Of a stretch of DNA of 64,000 bases, positions 17,867-26,174 are shown in pieces (positions within the stretch are counted from its first letter, which is position 1; each line of letters begins with the position of its first letter). Source of the DNA: Novosphingobium rosa NBRC 15208 (lineage in GTDB: Bacteria; Pseudomonadota; Alphaproteobacteria; Sphingomonadales; Sphingomonadaceae); contig NZ_BCZE01000006.1 in NCBI RefSeq assembly GCF_001598555.1, forward strand, positions 1 through 64,000, in the 5' to 3' direction. Below the pieces are notes generated by a model, which had not been told where the DNA came from, did no database searches, and worked only from the letters and a program-made list of their open reading frames with translations. A program made the position numbers and the translations under genes.

Positions 17867-17900
17867 AGGCCACGCGTTTCAAGCCACGCGCTTCAAGCCA
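17867..17900. repeat. Tandem 14-base repeat over the CFA synthase stop codon
   Basis: GCCACGCGTTTCAA is followed at once by GCCACGCGCTTCAA and a third partial copy. On the minus strand each full unit encodes R-V-A-stop, so the final residues and stop of the CFA synthase have been duplicated downstream. Confidence 0.7.
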
Positions 17901-19170
17901 CTCTGGGCGCCAGATGCCATTGCGGCGGGGCTTCCTCACCGATCAGACGCTGCATCTCGGTGGCGATGTAATCGCGGGTCATGGGCAGCACATCCTGCCG
18001 CTTCACGCTCTGCAGGTGGAAATTGACCATCTCGTCATTGCGGAAGGCCTGCTCGGCCCCGGCCAGATAGAACTGCCACATGCGCAGCAACTGCTCATCG
18101 TAAAGCGCGGTGATTTCCTTGGCATGCAGCGTGGTGCGGCGATACCATTCGGCCAGCGTATGGCCGTAATGATAGCGCAGGATCTCCACATCGGCCAATT
18201 GCCAGCCGCTGCGTTCGATGGCTTTCACCAGCTCGCTCATCGCCGGGATATAGCCGCCGGGGAAGATGTAATTGCGCGTCCAGGCATCGGTGAAGCCCGG
18301 CCCGCCGGTGCGCCCGATGGTGTGGGTCAGCATGATGCCATCATCCTTCAGCCGGTCGAAGGTATGGCCGAAATACTCACCGAAATGCCGCGCACCGACA
18401 TGCTCGATCATGCCCACGCTGGTGATGCGGTCGAACTGGTCCTTCAGGTCGCGGTAATCGACGAGCTGAAAGCGCACCTTGTCCGCCACGCCCGCAGCCT
18501 CGGCGCGTTCCTGGGCGAATTTCACCTGATCGGGCGCCAGCGAGATGCCCAGCACCTCGCAGCCGTAATGGCGGTTGAGATAGAGCGCCAATCCGCCCCA
18601 GCCGCAGCCGATGTCCAGCAGGCGCATGCCCTGCGCGTCGCCATCGCTGGGCAGATGCAGCTTGGCGGCGATCAGCGCCTTCTTCTCCAGCTGGGCGCGC
18701 TCCAGCGTGGCCTTGTCATCGGCGAAGTAGGCCATGGTGTATTGCCGGTCCTCATCGAGGAACAGCTCGTAGAACTGGCGGTTGAGGTCGTAATGATGGC
18801 GCACATTGCTGCTGGCGCGCTTGCGATAGTTGAACTGGTCGGCCCACCAGCCGATCTTGTCGAACAGGTTCCGCAGCTTGCCCGGCGCCTGCATGTGGGT
18901 CTTGGCGGCGCGCGCCTCGGCGCTGAACATCAGCACCAGATCGCGAATGTCATGCGGGCATTCAACCACCATCCAGCCGCGCATATAGGCCTCACCCGCG
19001 CCCAGAGCGGGATAGCGGGCGATATGGTTGGCGGTGCGCTTGTCGGTGAAGGTCAGCTTGATCGGGTTGTCGCTGGGTTGGCCGTATGTGTAGACGCGAA
19101 GATCGGCATTGGTGATCTGCAGCGATCCATGGCGGATCAGTCGGCGCAACAAACGGTCAAGCAACCACAT
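17893..19170 (-). CDS. cfa: Cyclopropane-fatty-acyl-phospholipid synthase family protein
   Basis: The 425-residue SAM-dependent enzyme has an N-terminal lipid-binding part and a Rossmann methyltransferase domain with LLDIGCGWGGLALYLNRHYG (motif I), GISLAPDQ, and the catalytic region TSVGMIEHVGARHFGEYF and IFPGGYIPAM. It adds a methylene group across phospholipid acyl double bonds, a classic stationary-phase and stress modification. Consistent with that, a perfect GGAAC-N16-CGTT promoter lies 37 bases upstream. ATG at 19170 has GGAAGAG upstream; 19191 is an alternative start. Confidence 0.88.
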   Translation of the reverse strand: MWLLDRLLRRLIRHGSLQITNADLRVYTYGQPSDNPIKLTFTDKRTANHIARYPALGAGEAYMRGWMVVECPHDIRDLVLMFSAEARAAKTHMQAPGKLRNLFDKIGWWADQFNYRKRASSNVRHHYDLNRQFYELFLDEDRQYTMAYFADDKATLERAQLEKKALIAAKLHLPSDGDAQGMRLLDIGCGWGGLALYLNRHYGCEVLGISLAPDQVKFAQERAEAAGVADKVRFQLVDYRDLKDQFDRITSVGMIEHVGARHFGEYFGHTFDRLKDDGIMLTHTIGRTGGPGFTDAWTRNYIFPGGYIPAMSELVKAIERSGWQLADVEILRYHYGHTLAEWYRRTTLHAKEITALYDEQLLRMWQFYLAGAEQAFRNDEMVNFHLQSVKRQDVLPMTRDYIATEMQRLIGEEAPPQWHLAPRVA

Positions 19171-19206
19171 GCCTGTTCTCTTCCTTCGCACTACCCCCCG
19201 TCAACA

Positions 19207-19231
19207 AACGCTCGAAAGATCGCCCCGTTCC
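19207..19231 (-). promoter_or_regulatory. Perfect EcfG-type promoter of the CFA synthase gene
   Basis: On the minus strand GGAAC (19231-19227), a 16-base spacer, then CGTT (19210-19207), placed 37 bases before the start codon. Both elements are exact matches to the EcfG consensus. Confidence 0.7.
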
Positions 19232-19251
19232 GCCCCATGGTCAAGGGCGAC

Positions 19252-20454
19252 CTAGGTCTGGGCCGAAGATTTTCGCGCGAAAAACAGCTGGATCGCCGCT
19301 GCCAGACCCGAAGCGCCCAGACCGATCAGCGCCACCATCCGCCAGCCGCCATGCGCCCAGCCCCATGCCGCGCCCGCCGAGCCCAAGGCGCCGCCCACGA
19401 ACATCACCGCCATGAAGATGGTGTTGATCCGCGAGCGTGCCTCGGGCTTCAGCGAAAAGATGATATGCTGGTTCGAGATCAGGGCAATCTGCACCCCGAA
19501 ATCGAGCGCGATCACCCCCAGCACCATGCCTGCCAGCGTATCCCACAGGCGGATCACCACCCATCCGGCCACCACCACCAGCGCGCCCGCCACGATCATC
19601 GGGCGCGGCCCATGCTTGTCGGCGACGCGACCCGCCAGCGGCGCGGCGGCCACGCCGACAAGGCCGATCACGCCGAACAGCCCTGCCGCCCCGGCGCCCA
19701 GCCCGAAACGCGGCTCCTGCAGATGCAGCGCCAGGATCGACCAGAAGGCCGAAAACGAGCCGAAGACCAGCCCCTGGCTGATCGCCCCCAGCCGCAGCGC
19801 GGGAAAATCGCGCCACAGATGCTCCATGGAGGCGAGCAGCGCGCCATAGCCCAGCCCGGCGTCGGGCTTGCTGTGCGGCAGGCGCCAGCGCATCAAACCG
19901 CCGGCCAGCAGCGAAAGCGGCACGGCCAGCGCGAACATCGCCCGCCATCCGGCATGGCCGCCCACGATGCCCGCCAGCGTGCGGCTCAGCAGAATGCCAC
20001 AGAGCAGGCCGGACATCACCGTGCCCACCACCGCGCCGCGCTTGTCCGGGCTGGCCAGATGGGCCGCGAAGGGCACGATCTGCTGCGCCACGGTCGACAT
20101 GGCCCCCACAACCGCCGCCGCCAGCAGCAGCATCGCCGCATTGGGCGCGATCGCCAGCAGCGCCAGAGCGCCCGCCAGCAACAGGAACTGCACCACGATC
20201 AGCCGACGCCGCTCCAGCAGATCGCCCAGCGGCACCAGCAGCAGCAGCCCCGCCGCATAGCCCAATTGCGTGACCATCGGCAGCATGGCGGAGAGCGGGC
20301 CGGGCATCTCGCGCTCGATCAGCCCCAGCATCGGCTGGTTGTAATAGATGTTGGCCACGCCCATCCCCGTGGCCACCGCCATCGCCAGCGTGGGAAGCGC
20401 CGGAGTGACAGAGGGACGAGCGGCAGCGGTGGCGCCAGCCTGCGGATGGGGCAT
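19252..20454 (-). CDS. MFS transporter
   Basis: The 400-residue product has twelve predicted helices. It begins with NIYYNQPMLGLIE in helix 1 and has the loop motif PLGDLLERRRLIV and a second-half equivalent AGRVADKHGPRP, as in the YnfM/CynX-like drug or metabolite exporters. The substrate is unknown. It lies 81 bases upstream of the CFA synthase on the same strand, but the latter has its own stress promoter in the gap. Confidence 0.85.
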   Translation of the reverse strand: MPHPQAGATAAARPSVTPALPTLAMAVATGMGVANIYYNQPMLGLIEREMPGPLSAMLPMVTQLGYAAGLLLLVPLGDLLERRRLIVVQFLLLAGALALLAIAPNAAMLLLAAAVVGAMSTVAQQIVPFAAHLASPDKRGAVVGTVMSGLLCGILLSRTLAGIVGGHAGWRAMFALAVPLSLLAGGLMRWRLPHSKPDAGLGYGALLASMEHLWRDFPALRLGAISQGLVFGSFSAFWSILALHLQEPRFGLGAGAAGLFGVIGLVGVAAAPLAGRVADKHGPRPMIVAGALVVVAGWVVIRLWDTLAGMVLGVIALDFGVQIALISNQHIIFSLKPEARSRINTIFMAVMFVGGALGSAGAAWGWAHGGWRMVALIGLGASGLAAAIQLFFARKSSAQT

Positions 20455-20613
20455 GGATTGTCCTTCGATGAAGCGGCTGAGGGGGGGATGTCAGCGCGAG
20501 GCTCCCCATAGGCCTCCCCCGCCCATACAGGCAATGCCCTTGGCGGCATGGGCGCTTGCCGCTTTCGCAACACGCTCAGGCTCAAACAGGCGGCCTCAGG
20601 CGGGGCGCAGTCC

Positions 20614-20638
20614 GGAACACCCGGGCCTTCCGGTCATT
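20614..20638 (+). promoter_or_regulatory. Candidate EcfG-type promoter, aldose epimerase
   Basis: GGAAC (20614-20618), 16 bases, CATT (20635-20638). The -10 ends only eight bases before the ATG at 20647, so the transcript would be almost leaderless; this lowers confidence. Confidence 0.35.
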
Positions 20639-20646
20639 TTCGAGTC

Positions 20647-21576
20647 ATGAACGACCAATCCCCGCTGATCCCCGCCCTGCCGCAGGGCGCTCCCCCTGAG
20701 GGTCTGATCCCCATCGGCGCCCCGGGCGGGCTGGATGCCGCAATCAATCCGCAGGGCGCGGAACTCTGGTTCCTGCGCGACCGCGACGGCGGCCATCTGC
20801 TGTGGAACGGCAATCCCGAGATCTGGTCGGGCCGCGCGCCGATCCTGTTTCCCATTGTCGGCCGCCTGCGCGATGACAGCTATCGCCATGATGGCCACGT
20901 CTACCGCCTGCCCCGCCACGGCTTTGCCCGCCACGCGCGCTTCACGCCGGGCGCCCATGACGACAATCACGCCCTCTTCCGGCTGGAGGACAATGCCGAG
21001 ACCCGCGCCGCCTACCCATTCGCCTTCGCCCTGACGATCAGCTACGCCATCAACGGCAACACGCTCACCATCGGCGCCGAAGTGGCCAACCGCGGTGACA
21101 CCCCCATGCCCTTCAGCTTCGGGTTCCACCCCGCCCTGCGCTGGCCGCTCCCTCAAGGTGGCCTGCGCGCGGCGCATCGCATCCTGTTCGACAAGCCCGA
21201 AGCGCCCGACATCGCCCGCCTCGACAGCAACGGGCTCTTGGCGCGCAGCGAACCCTCGCCGCTGGAAGGGCAGGACCTTTGCCTGCGCGACGCGCTGTTC
21301 GAGCAGGACGCGCTGATCTTTCCCGAAGTGAACAGCCACGCCTTGACCTACACCTCTCCCGGCGGCCCCGCGATCCGCCTCCAGACCGAGAACCTGCCCG
21401 ACCTGGGCATCTGGACCAAACCCGACGCCGACTTCATCTGCATCGAGCCATGGCAAGGCCACGCCGATGCGGACGATTTCGCGGGAGATATTTTCCAGAA
21501 GCCGGGCGTGCTGGCACTGTCTCCCGGTGAGGTCTGGAAGGCCAGCGTCAGTCTGACTCACGAACGCTCCGCGTAG
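20647..21576 (+). CDS. Aldose 1-epimerase family protein
   Basis: The 309-residue beta-sandwich protein resembles galactose mutarotase/LacX-like epimerases: GAELWFLRDRDGGHLLWNG, then GRAPILFPIVGRL, PRHGFARHARF with the catalytic-type histidine, SFGFHPALRWPL with a second histidine, and a C-terminal I-C-I-E-P-W glutamate motif. It would interconvert sugar anomers. ATG 20647 is chosen because upstream in-frame sequence has no family similarity; the start context has no obvious ribosome site. Confidence 0.85.
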   Translation: MNDQSPLIPALPQGAPPEGLIPIGAPGGLDAAINPQGAELWFLRDRDGGHLLWNGNPEIWSGRAPILFPIVGRLRDDSYRHDGHVYRLPRHGFARHARFTPGAHDDNHALFRLEDNAETRAAYPFAFALTISYAINGNTLTIGAEVANRGDTPMPFSFGFHPALRWPLPQGGLRAAHRILFDKPEAPDIARLDSNGLLARSEPSPLEGQDLCLRDALFEQDALIFPEVNSHALTYTSPGGPAIRLQTENLPDLGIWTKPDADFICIEPWQGHADADDFAGDIFQKPGVLALSPGEVWKASVSLTHERSA

Positions 21577-21594
21577 AAGACGGAAAAAGACAAT

Positions 21595-21840
21595 GCGAGG
21601 GGGTTACCCCCTCGCGCTCCCATGACGTCTTCCGACGATAAGGCAGTGGCGCCGAAGCCTGGCCCCCAGCCTCTCCACCTGCGCGACATAAAGCGCCGCA
21701 GGCAATCAAATCGGAGACCGACAGGCTGCGCCAGCAATCCCTGCCTGCGGCGCGGCAAACTCGCGCCTTAGCCGAACCCGATGCGCAACGCAGACACTCA
21801 AGGGATTGCAAAGGGCGATGGCCCTTTGCCCGCCGGAGGC
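21595..21840. repeat. Composite intergenic repeat, copy B
   Basis: Hairpin GCGAGGGGG / CCCCCTCGC (21595-21615), pair GCGCCGCAGGC (21693-21703) / GCCTGCGGCGC (21743-21753), and hairpin GCAAAGGGC-GATG-GCCCTTTGC (21808-21829), ending in GCCGGAGGC at the convergent gene's stop. CATGACGTCTTCCGACGA follows the first hairpin, as in copies A and G. Confidence 0.8.
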
Positions 21841-23388
21841 CTACTTCCCTCCCTTACCCCCCGGAGCATAGGCAATACTCGCCTGCCCGCGCAACCAAAC
21901 CGGCATGTAGAGCCCATTGGCATAAGGCGCCATCCGCCCGTTCTTCGCCTCGGCCAGATGCGCCTTGATGCGGAAATCGCCCTGCTGGCGCTCATCGATG
22001 GCGCGCTGGATTTTAACGATCAGCTTGTTGTAATCGCGCGCGAAATTCTGCTGCAGAGCATCCGCCACCGCGCCGGAGAAGCCGGGGGAATTGGCGATGG
22101 CCAGCAGCAGGTCGCCGCCGGCATTGTCGGTGCCGCCGCTGACGGAGAGGTCGGTGAAATGGACCAGCTGGCTGCCGTCGGCGTTGTCAGGCTTGGCGGC
22201 GAACCAGATGCGGCCATGGGTGGCGCCTGCGGCACCGGACCCGGCAGAGGCCGTCACATCGGCGCCCACGGCGATGCGGCCCTTGCTGGCGCCGAAGACC
22301 TCGATGTTGCCGAAGCTGGCTGTCACCGGGCCGATGCCCGGCAGCACGAAGGGCTTGGCAGAACGCTTGGCCAGCGCCTTGTCCAGCACGGGCACAAGCT
22401 GGTCGTAATCGGCGAGGACGGGCGCGAAAATCTTCACCTGCTGGTCGGTGGGGGATGCCTTGCCCATCGCTGGCAAGGGGGTGGGCGCGGGATCGGCGGG
22501 GCGCTGGCCCACAATCGCCTGCGTCAGCGCCACCATGCCAAGGTTGAGCGTCAGCCGGTTGCCGGCGATGGTGTAGCCGCCATAGTCGATGCGCTGGGGC
22601 ACGATCCGCATCCAGACCGGCGGATTGTCCTGATTGAGGTTCAGCACCGTAAAGCCCTTGGCCCAGAGGCCCTGCACCTGCTGGCGCAGGTTCAGCTTGT
22701 CGAGTTGCTCGGGCAATTTGGCCTGCAGCTTGGCGATCAGGGGTTTGAGCTTTTCGTCGGCCTTGTCGGTGAAGGTCACGCGCTGGCCCAGCAGATCGAT
22801 GCCGGGCGGGGTGGACCAGTCATAGGCCAGGGCGATCTTGCCATGGGCGTGCCAGTCGGGGCTGAGCGAGAGGCTGATGCGCGCATGGGCCATGGCGCTG
22901 CCGGTGGCATGGGCATTGACCAGCCCGCCGACATTTTCCGCGCGCACATCGGCGGTGATCGGCAGATCGGCCACGATCACCTGACCTTGCCCATGCAGCG
23001 TGATCGCCCCGCGACGCGCGACGCCCACGATATGGCATTTCAGCTTGGGGGTGACGCCAATGTCCGCGCCGAACAGCCGGACCTTCTGAGGCTGCGCGCA
23101 GGTGGCGCCAGGCTGGTCGATGGTCCAGAGATCCTGCGGGATCTCCTGTTCCAGCAGCCGTTGCAGCACCCCCAGATCGCTGGAAAGCGGCACGGCAATG
23201 GTCGAGCTGATCGCCGGGGGCACCGCCATCTCGGTCGCGCGCGGCGGCGGGCCGGAGGGGGCGCGGTGATGCCACATGGCATACCACAGCCCTCCGCCCC
23301 CCGCGACCAATGCTGCGCCGAACAGCAGCAGCACGCGCTTGCCGGTGATGATGCGTCGGGATGGAGGCGCCCCGGCGTCAGCCGTCAT
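21841..23388 (-). CDS. DUF4403 family protein
   Basis: The 515-residue product has one N-terminal membrane helix (about residues 18-36) after a short cytosolic start, then a long periplasmic region. Marks of DUF4403 are the early STIAVPLSSDLGVLQRLLEQ segment, a W-A-K-G-F-T-V-L-N-L centre and the late DYNKLIVKIQRAID part. DUF4403 resembles lipid-binding TULIP-type folds in some predictions, but its function is unknown. It starts three bases after the ferritin-like gene, so the two form an operon reading from the stress promoter at 23960-23984. Confidence 0.8.
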   Translation of the reverse strand: MTADAGAPPSRRIITGKRVLLLFGAALVAGGGGLWYAMWHHRAPSGPPPRATEMAVPPAISSTIAVPLSSDLGVLQRLLEQEIPQDLWTIDQPGATCAQPQKVRLFGADIGVTPKLKCHIVGVARRGAITLHGQGQVIVADLPITADVRAENVGGLVNAHATGSAMAHARISLSLSPDWHAHGKIALAYDWSTPPGIDLLGQRVTFTDKADEKLKPLIAKLQAKLPEQLDKLNLRQQVQGLWAKGFTVLNLNQDNPPVWMRIVPQRIDYGGYTIAGNRLTLNLGMVALTQAIVGQRPADPAPTPLPAMGKASPTDQQVKIFAPVLADYDQLVPVLDKALAKRSAKPFVLPGIGPVTASFGNIEVFGASKGRIAVGADVTASAGSGAAGATHGRIWFAAKPDNADGSQLVHFTDLSVSGGTDNAGGDLLLAIANSPGFSGAVADALQQNFARDYNKLIVKIQRAIDERQQGDFRIKAHLAEAKNGRMAPYANGLYMPVWLRGQASIAYAPGGKGGK

Positions 23389-23391
23389 CGA

Positions 23392-23928
23392 TCAGTTCTC
23401 GAGCAGATCGCGCAGCTCGTCGGCATGTTCCTCTTCCTGCGCCAGAATGCCTTCCAGCAGCACGCGGGTGGTGGGATCGCGATCGCCGATAAAGCGGATC
23501 AGCTCGCGATAGGCTTCCACCGCGATGCGCTCGGCGATGAGGTTCTCGCGGATCATGTCCTCGATGGACTCGCCGGTCTTGTATTCGGCGTGCGAGCGCT
23601 TGGTCAGCGTGGCGGGGTTGAGATCGGGCTCGCCGCCAAGCTGCACGATGCGTTCGGCCAGCTTTCCGGCATGGATCTGTTCCTCGCGGGCATGCTCAAG
23701 GAAATGGGCCTTGATCGGCTCGGCGATCACGCCGCTGATGCAATAGGCATGGCGCAGATAGCGCAGCACGCAGACCCATTCGGTGGCCAGAGCGCGGTTG
23801 AGCTGCTCGACGATGATCGGGCGATCCTCCGGATAGCTTTCGGTGACCGGGCCTTGTTCGACATGCTTGCGCGCTTCGGCACGCAGCGTTTCGGTGGGGG
23901 TGAATGTGTCCTTGAGAAGCGTTGCCAT
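23392..23928 (-). CDS. Ferritin-like domain protein (bacterioferritin-like)
   Basis: The 178-residue protein has a four-helix ferritin-like fold: LNRALATEWVCVLRYLRHAYC with the first metal glutamate, EHAREEQIHAGKLAERI with an E-x-x-H pair, a third helix E-N-L-I-A-E-R-I-A-V-E-A-Y, and the final E-E-E-H-A-D-E-L with a second E-x-x-H pair. It would bind a di-iron centre and store or detoxify iron. AAAGGAG precedes ATG 23928. A GGAAC-N16-CATT site ends 32 bases upstream, so stress control is likely. Confidence 0.85.
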   Translation of the reverse strand: MATLLKDTFTPTETLRAEARKHVEQGPVTESYPEDRPIIVEQLNRALATEWVCVLRYLRHAYCISGVIAEPIKAHFLEHAREEQIHAGKLAERIVQLGGEPDLNPATLTKRSHAEYKTGESIEDMIRENLIAERIAVEAYRELIRFIGDRDPTTRVLLEGILAQEEEHADELRDLLEN

Positions 23929-23959
23929 CACGGGCTCCTTTACCGGTCTGCCCTGATGC

Positions 23960-23984
23960 AATGCGCTGGACAGCGCTCTGTTCC
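23960..23984 (-). promoter_or_regulatory. Candidate EcfG-type promoter, ferritin-like/DUF4403 operon
   Basis: Minus-strand GGAAC (23984-23980), 16 bases, CATT (23963-23960), 32 bases before the ATG. The same CATT -10 occurs before ecfG, the nepR-like ORF and the glycosyltransferase. Confidence 0.55.
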
Positions 23985-23993
23985 ACGGGCGCG

Positions 23994-24027
23994 AAAAGGG
24001 CGGGCCGCCTTGGGATGCGACCCGCCC
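23994..24027 (-). terminator. Rho-independent terminator of the alpha/beta hydrolase gene
   Basis: Reading the minus strand from the stop at 24037: GGGCGGG, a 16-base loop, CCCGCCC, then TTTT. Confidence 0.75.
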
Positions 24028-24036
24028 GGCCCCGCC

Positions 24037-24945
24037 TTACAGCGAGGGCGCGACGACCATCTGCGCGGTGGCATCGTCGATCAGTTCCTGCCGCGTGGGG
24101 CCTTCGTTGACCACGATGCCGCTGCCTTCGAGAAAGGCGATCAGATCGTTGGAGAGGCGGCGCGTCTGCGTGGCGAAAACGCCATGGGGTTCGCCATCAT
24201 ACTCCACCAGCACGGCGCGCGGCAGGCGAGCGGCCACCTCATGCGCGGTGGCGGCGATGGGCACCGTCTTGTCCGCCGTGCCGTGGACGATCAGCGTGGG
24301 CACATGGATGCTGGGCAGATCGCCGCGGAAATCGGTGGTGGCAAAGGCGCGCGCGGCCTGCAGCGTGGGGCGCAGACCCGCCCGCATCGCCACCTGCAGG
24401 GCATTGTCCAGCACTTCCTGGCTGACCGGCTTTTCCAGCAGGCCGACGCCGAAGAACTGCTTGAAGAAACCGGCGAGGAAATGCGCGCGGTCGCCCAGCA
24501 GGCCCTTCTCGATCTCGTCGAAGACCTCGAGCGGCACGCCCTCGGGATTGTCCGAGGTCTTGGGCATATAGGGCACCACCGAGCTGATCAGCGCCACCTG
24601 GCTGACCCCCTTGCCCTGATGGCGCGACATATAGCGTGCCACCTCGCCCCCGCCCATCGAGAAGCCGACCAGCGCCACATCGCGGCTGGCGCCGAAATGG
24701 GCCATCACATCGGCCAGATCATCGGCGAAGGTGTCGTAATGATAGCCGCCCGAGGGCTGGTCGGAGCGGCCGAAGCCGCGCCGGTCATAGGCAATGGCCT
24801 GAAAACCGGCATCGGCGAGGCGGTTGGCGACCGGGTCCCAGCTGTCGGAAGAGAGCGGCCAGCCGTGGATCAGCACCACCGGGCGGCCCTGCCCCCAGGC
24901 TTTGGCGAAAAGCTGCGTGCCATCGCGGGTTTCGACCATCGTCAT
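24037..24945 (-). CDS. Alpha/beta hydrolase, non-haem chloroperoxidase-like
   Basis: The 302-residue enzyme has VLIHGWPLSSDSW (oxyanion region), the nucleophile elbow GFSMGGGE, the acid in VHGTADKTVP and the histidine in YDGEPHGVFATQ. The overall sequence, with YDRRGFGRSDQPSGGY, is of the cofactor-free haloperoxidase/esterase group; peroxidase activity is usually incidental and the true substrate is unknown. GGGAG placed eight bases before ATG 24945 supports this start over the much longer open frame. Confidence 0.85.
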   Translation of the reverse strand: MTMVETRDGTQLFAKAWGQGRPVVLIHGWPLSSDSWDPVANRLADAGFQAIAYDRRGFGRSDQPSGGYHYDTFADDLADVMAHFGASRDVALVGFSMGGGEVARYMSRHQGKGVSQVALISSVVPYMPKTSDNPEGVPLEVFDEIEKGLLGDRAHFLAGFFKQFFGVGLLEKPVSQEVLDNALQVAMRAGLRPTLQAARAFATTDFRGDLPSIHVPTLIVHGTADKTVPIAATAHEVAARLPRAVLVEYDGEPHGVFATQTRRLSNDLIAFLEGSGIVVNEGPTRQELIDDATAQMVVAPSL

Positions 24946-25064
24946 CGGCGTGTCTCCCATCGGCGCGCCGCATCGGGCGCGCAGGTTGCTGCATGCCGTT
25001 TCCAAGTCTTCACGCGGCGATTTGGTCCCGCGCCGCAGCCTGTGCGCGGCAGGGCGTGGCGTAC

Positions 25065-25105
25065 AAAAGCCAACGCCGCCGCCCCGCTGATGCGGAACGG
25101 CGGCG
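25065..25105 (-). terminator. Terminator of the glsB-lipoprotein unit
   Basis: On the minus strand CGCCGCCG, a 16-base loop and CGGCGGCG, then TTGGCTTTT. Confidence 0.65.
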
Positions 25106-25129
25106 CTGTCTGCGCACCAATCGGCTGGA

Positions 25130-25429
25130 TTACTTGCGCAGGTCTTTGGAGGCCTTGGCGGCTGCCGTGCTGGCATCGCTGGCCGCATCGGCGGCGGCGG
25201 CCTTGCTCTGCTTGGCCAGTTCCTTGCCCGAAGCCTCGATGCTGTCGGCGGTGTGGCTGGCCGCATCGCCGATCTTGCCGAGACCGGCCTGCAAATCCTT
25301 GCCCGCGCTGCTCAGCGCCGCATCGGCCTGCGCCGAATCCGAAGCCTGCGAGGCCGTGTCAGGCTTGGAGCAGGCCGAAACGCCCGCCACCAGCGCCAAG
25401 GCGGCCATCCCCGTCAAAAGCTTGTTCAT
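25130..25429 (-). CDS. Small alanine/serine-rich lipoprotein
   Basis: The 99-residue product has a lipoprotein signal ending in V-S-A-C (residue 20) and a low-complexity helical tail rich in Ala, Ser, Lys and Asp (KAAAADAASDASTAAAKASK). It lies 26 bases downstream of the GlsB gene in the same direction, so it should share the stress promoter at 25751-25777. No specific family is recognised; a role in envelope protection is only suggested by context. Confidence 0.7.
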   Translation of the reverse strand: MNKLLTGMAALALVAGVSACSKPDTASQASDSAQADAALSSAGKDLQAGLGKIGDAASHTADSIEASGKELAKQSKAAAADAASDASTAAAKASKDLRK

Positions 25430-25455
25430 GGCATTTTCCCCGTGATGGCGGCCGC

Positions 25456-25707
25456 TCAGGTCAATGACCCGCGACGCACCAGATTGACGATGGCCAGCAA
25501 AACGATGGCCCCCAGCAGCGAGACCGCGAAGGTGCCCACCGTCAGCGGGCTGTTGTTGATGTCACCACGCGCGAAAATCGCGCCGCCAATGGCCGAACCC
25601 ACGATGCCGACCACGATGTTGCCGATCAGTCCAAAGCTCTCGCGCATGATCATGCCTGCCAGAGAGCCGACCACGGCACCGATCAACAGCCAGATAAGGA
25701 TACCCAT
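25456..25707 (-). CDS. GlsB/YeaQ/YmgE family stress-response membrane protein
   Basis: The 83-residue product has three short membrane helices with glycine-rich turns: LIGAVVGSLAGMIM, then GLIGNIVVGIVGSAIGGAIF, and a last helix before RRGSLT. This is the transglycosylase-associated protein family, induced by stress in many bacteria. The divergent palindromic promoter at 25751-25777 is 46 bases upstream. Confidence 0.9.
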   Translation of the reverse strand: MGILIWLLIGAVVGSLAGMIMRESFGLIGNIVVGIVGSAIGGAIFARGDINNSPLTVGTFAVSLLGAIVLLAIVNLVRRGSLT

Positions 25708-25750
25708 TGTACCGTCTCCTCAAGTTGCGCCAAACCTTGCTATGGTCGAT

Positions 25751-25777
25751 GGAACAGGAGACCCCGAGCAATGTTCC
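25751..25777. promoter_or_regulatory. Bidirectional EcfG-type promoter
   Basis: GGAACA (25751-25756), 15 bases, TGTTCC (25772-25777). On the plus strand this reads GGAAC-N16-TGTT toward the sensor-kinase operon, and on the minus strand it also reads GGAAC-N16-TGTT toward glsB. Each -10 is the complement of the other strand's -35, so one inverted repeat can drive both sides. Confidence 0.65.
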
Positions 25778-25811
25778 ATCGCCACGATAAGGGGATAGCG
25801 AGAATGGCGAC

Positions 25812-26174
25812 GTGACGTTCCGTGCCGGAAAGGCGGCCCACCGGGGGCGTGAATGGCGTTTGCCCCGTCGCCCGGGCCTGTTTGCCGCACTGTCCGGCGC
25901 GGCGCTGCTGGCCGGTTGCACCCCTTCGGACGGTCAGGACTGGCATGGCTACACCTATCCCGATGTGATGAGCGATGCCCCGCCACACGTCAGCGGGCCT
26001 TACAGCGACGGGCCGCAATGCCTTGCCGCCCTGCGCTCCGCCAACGCGCGCGCGGCCAGCATGAGCCGCCCCCGCTCCGCCGGTTTCGCCTGCGCGCGCG
26101 GCTGCAGCCTGTCGGCGCAGGACAAGGGTTCGGGCGACAGGCTCGTCACCGATTGCCAGGAGGTGCTGCGCTGA
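25812..26174 (+). CDS. Small lipoprotein leading the sensor-kinase operon
   Basis: The 120-residue product from a GTG has an arginine-rich N terminus, then LFAALSGAALLAGC, a good lipobox, and a short tail with four cysteines (A-C-A-R-G-C-S and C-Q-E-V-L-R among them). No family is recognised. Its stop overlaps the next ATG by one base (TGATG), so it is translationally coupled to the kinase gene. A TTG start further in is possible; the lipobox is in frame with both. Confidence 0.6.
   Translation: MTFRAGKAAHRGREWRLPRRPGLFAALSGAALLAGCTPSDGQDWHGYTYPDVMSDAPPHVSGPYSDGPQCLAALRSANARAASMSRPRSAGFACARGCSLSAQDKGSGDRLVTDCQEVLR

Noticed and set aside
17833..20511. 892-codon plus-strand frame opposite CFA synthase and MFS genes
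   Set aside because: Antisense to two clear families; low-complexity product.
21781..25467. 1228-codon open frame on the plus strand opposite DUF4403, ferritin and hydrolase genes
   Set aside because: High-GC shadow: composition rich in His, Arg, Gly and Gln, no domains, and antisense to three well-supported genes.
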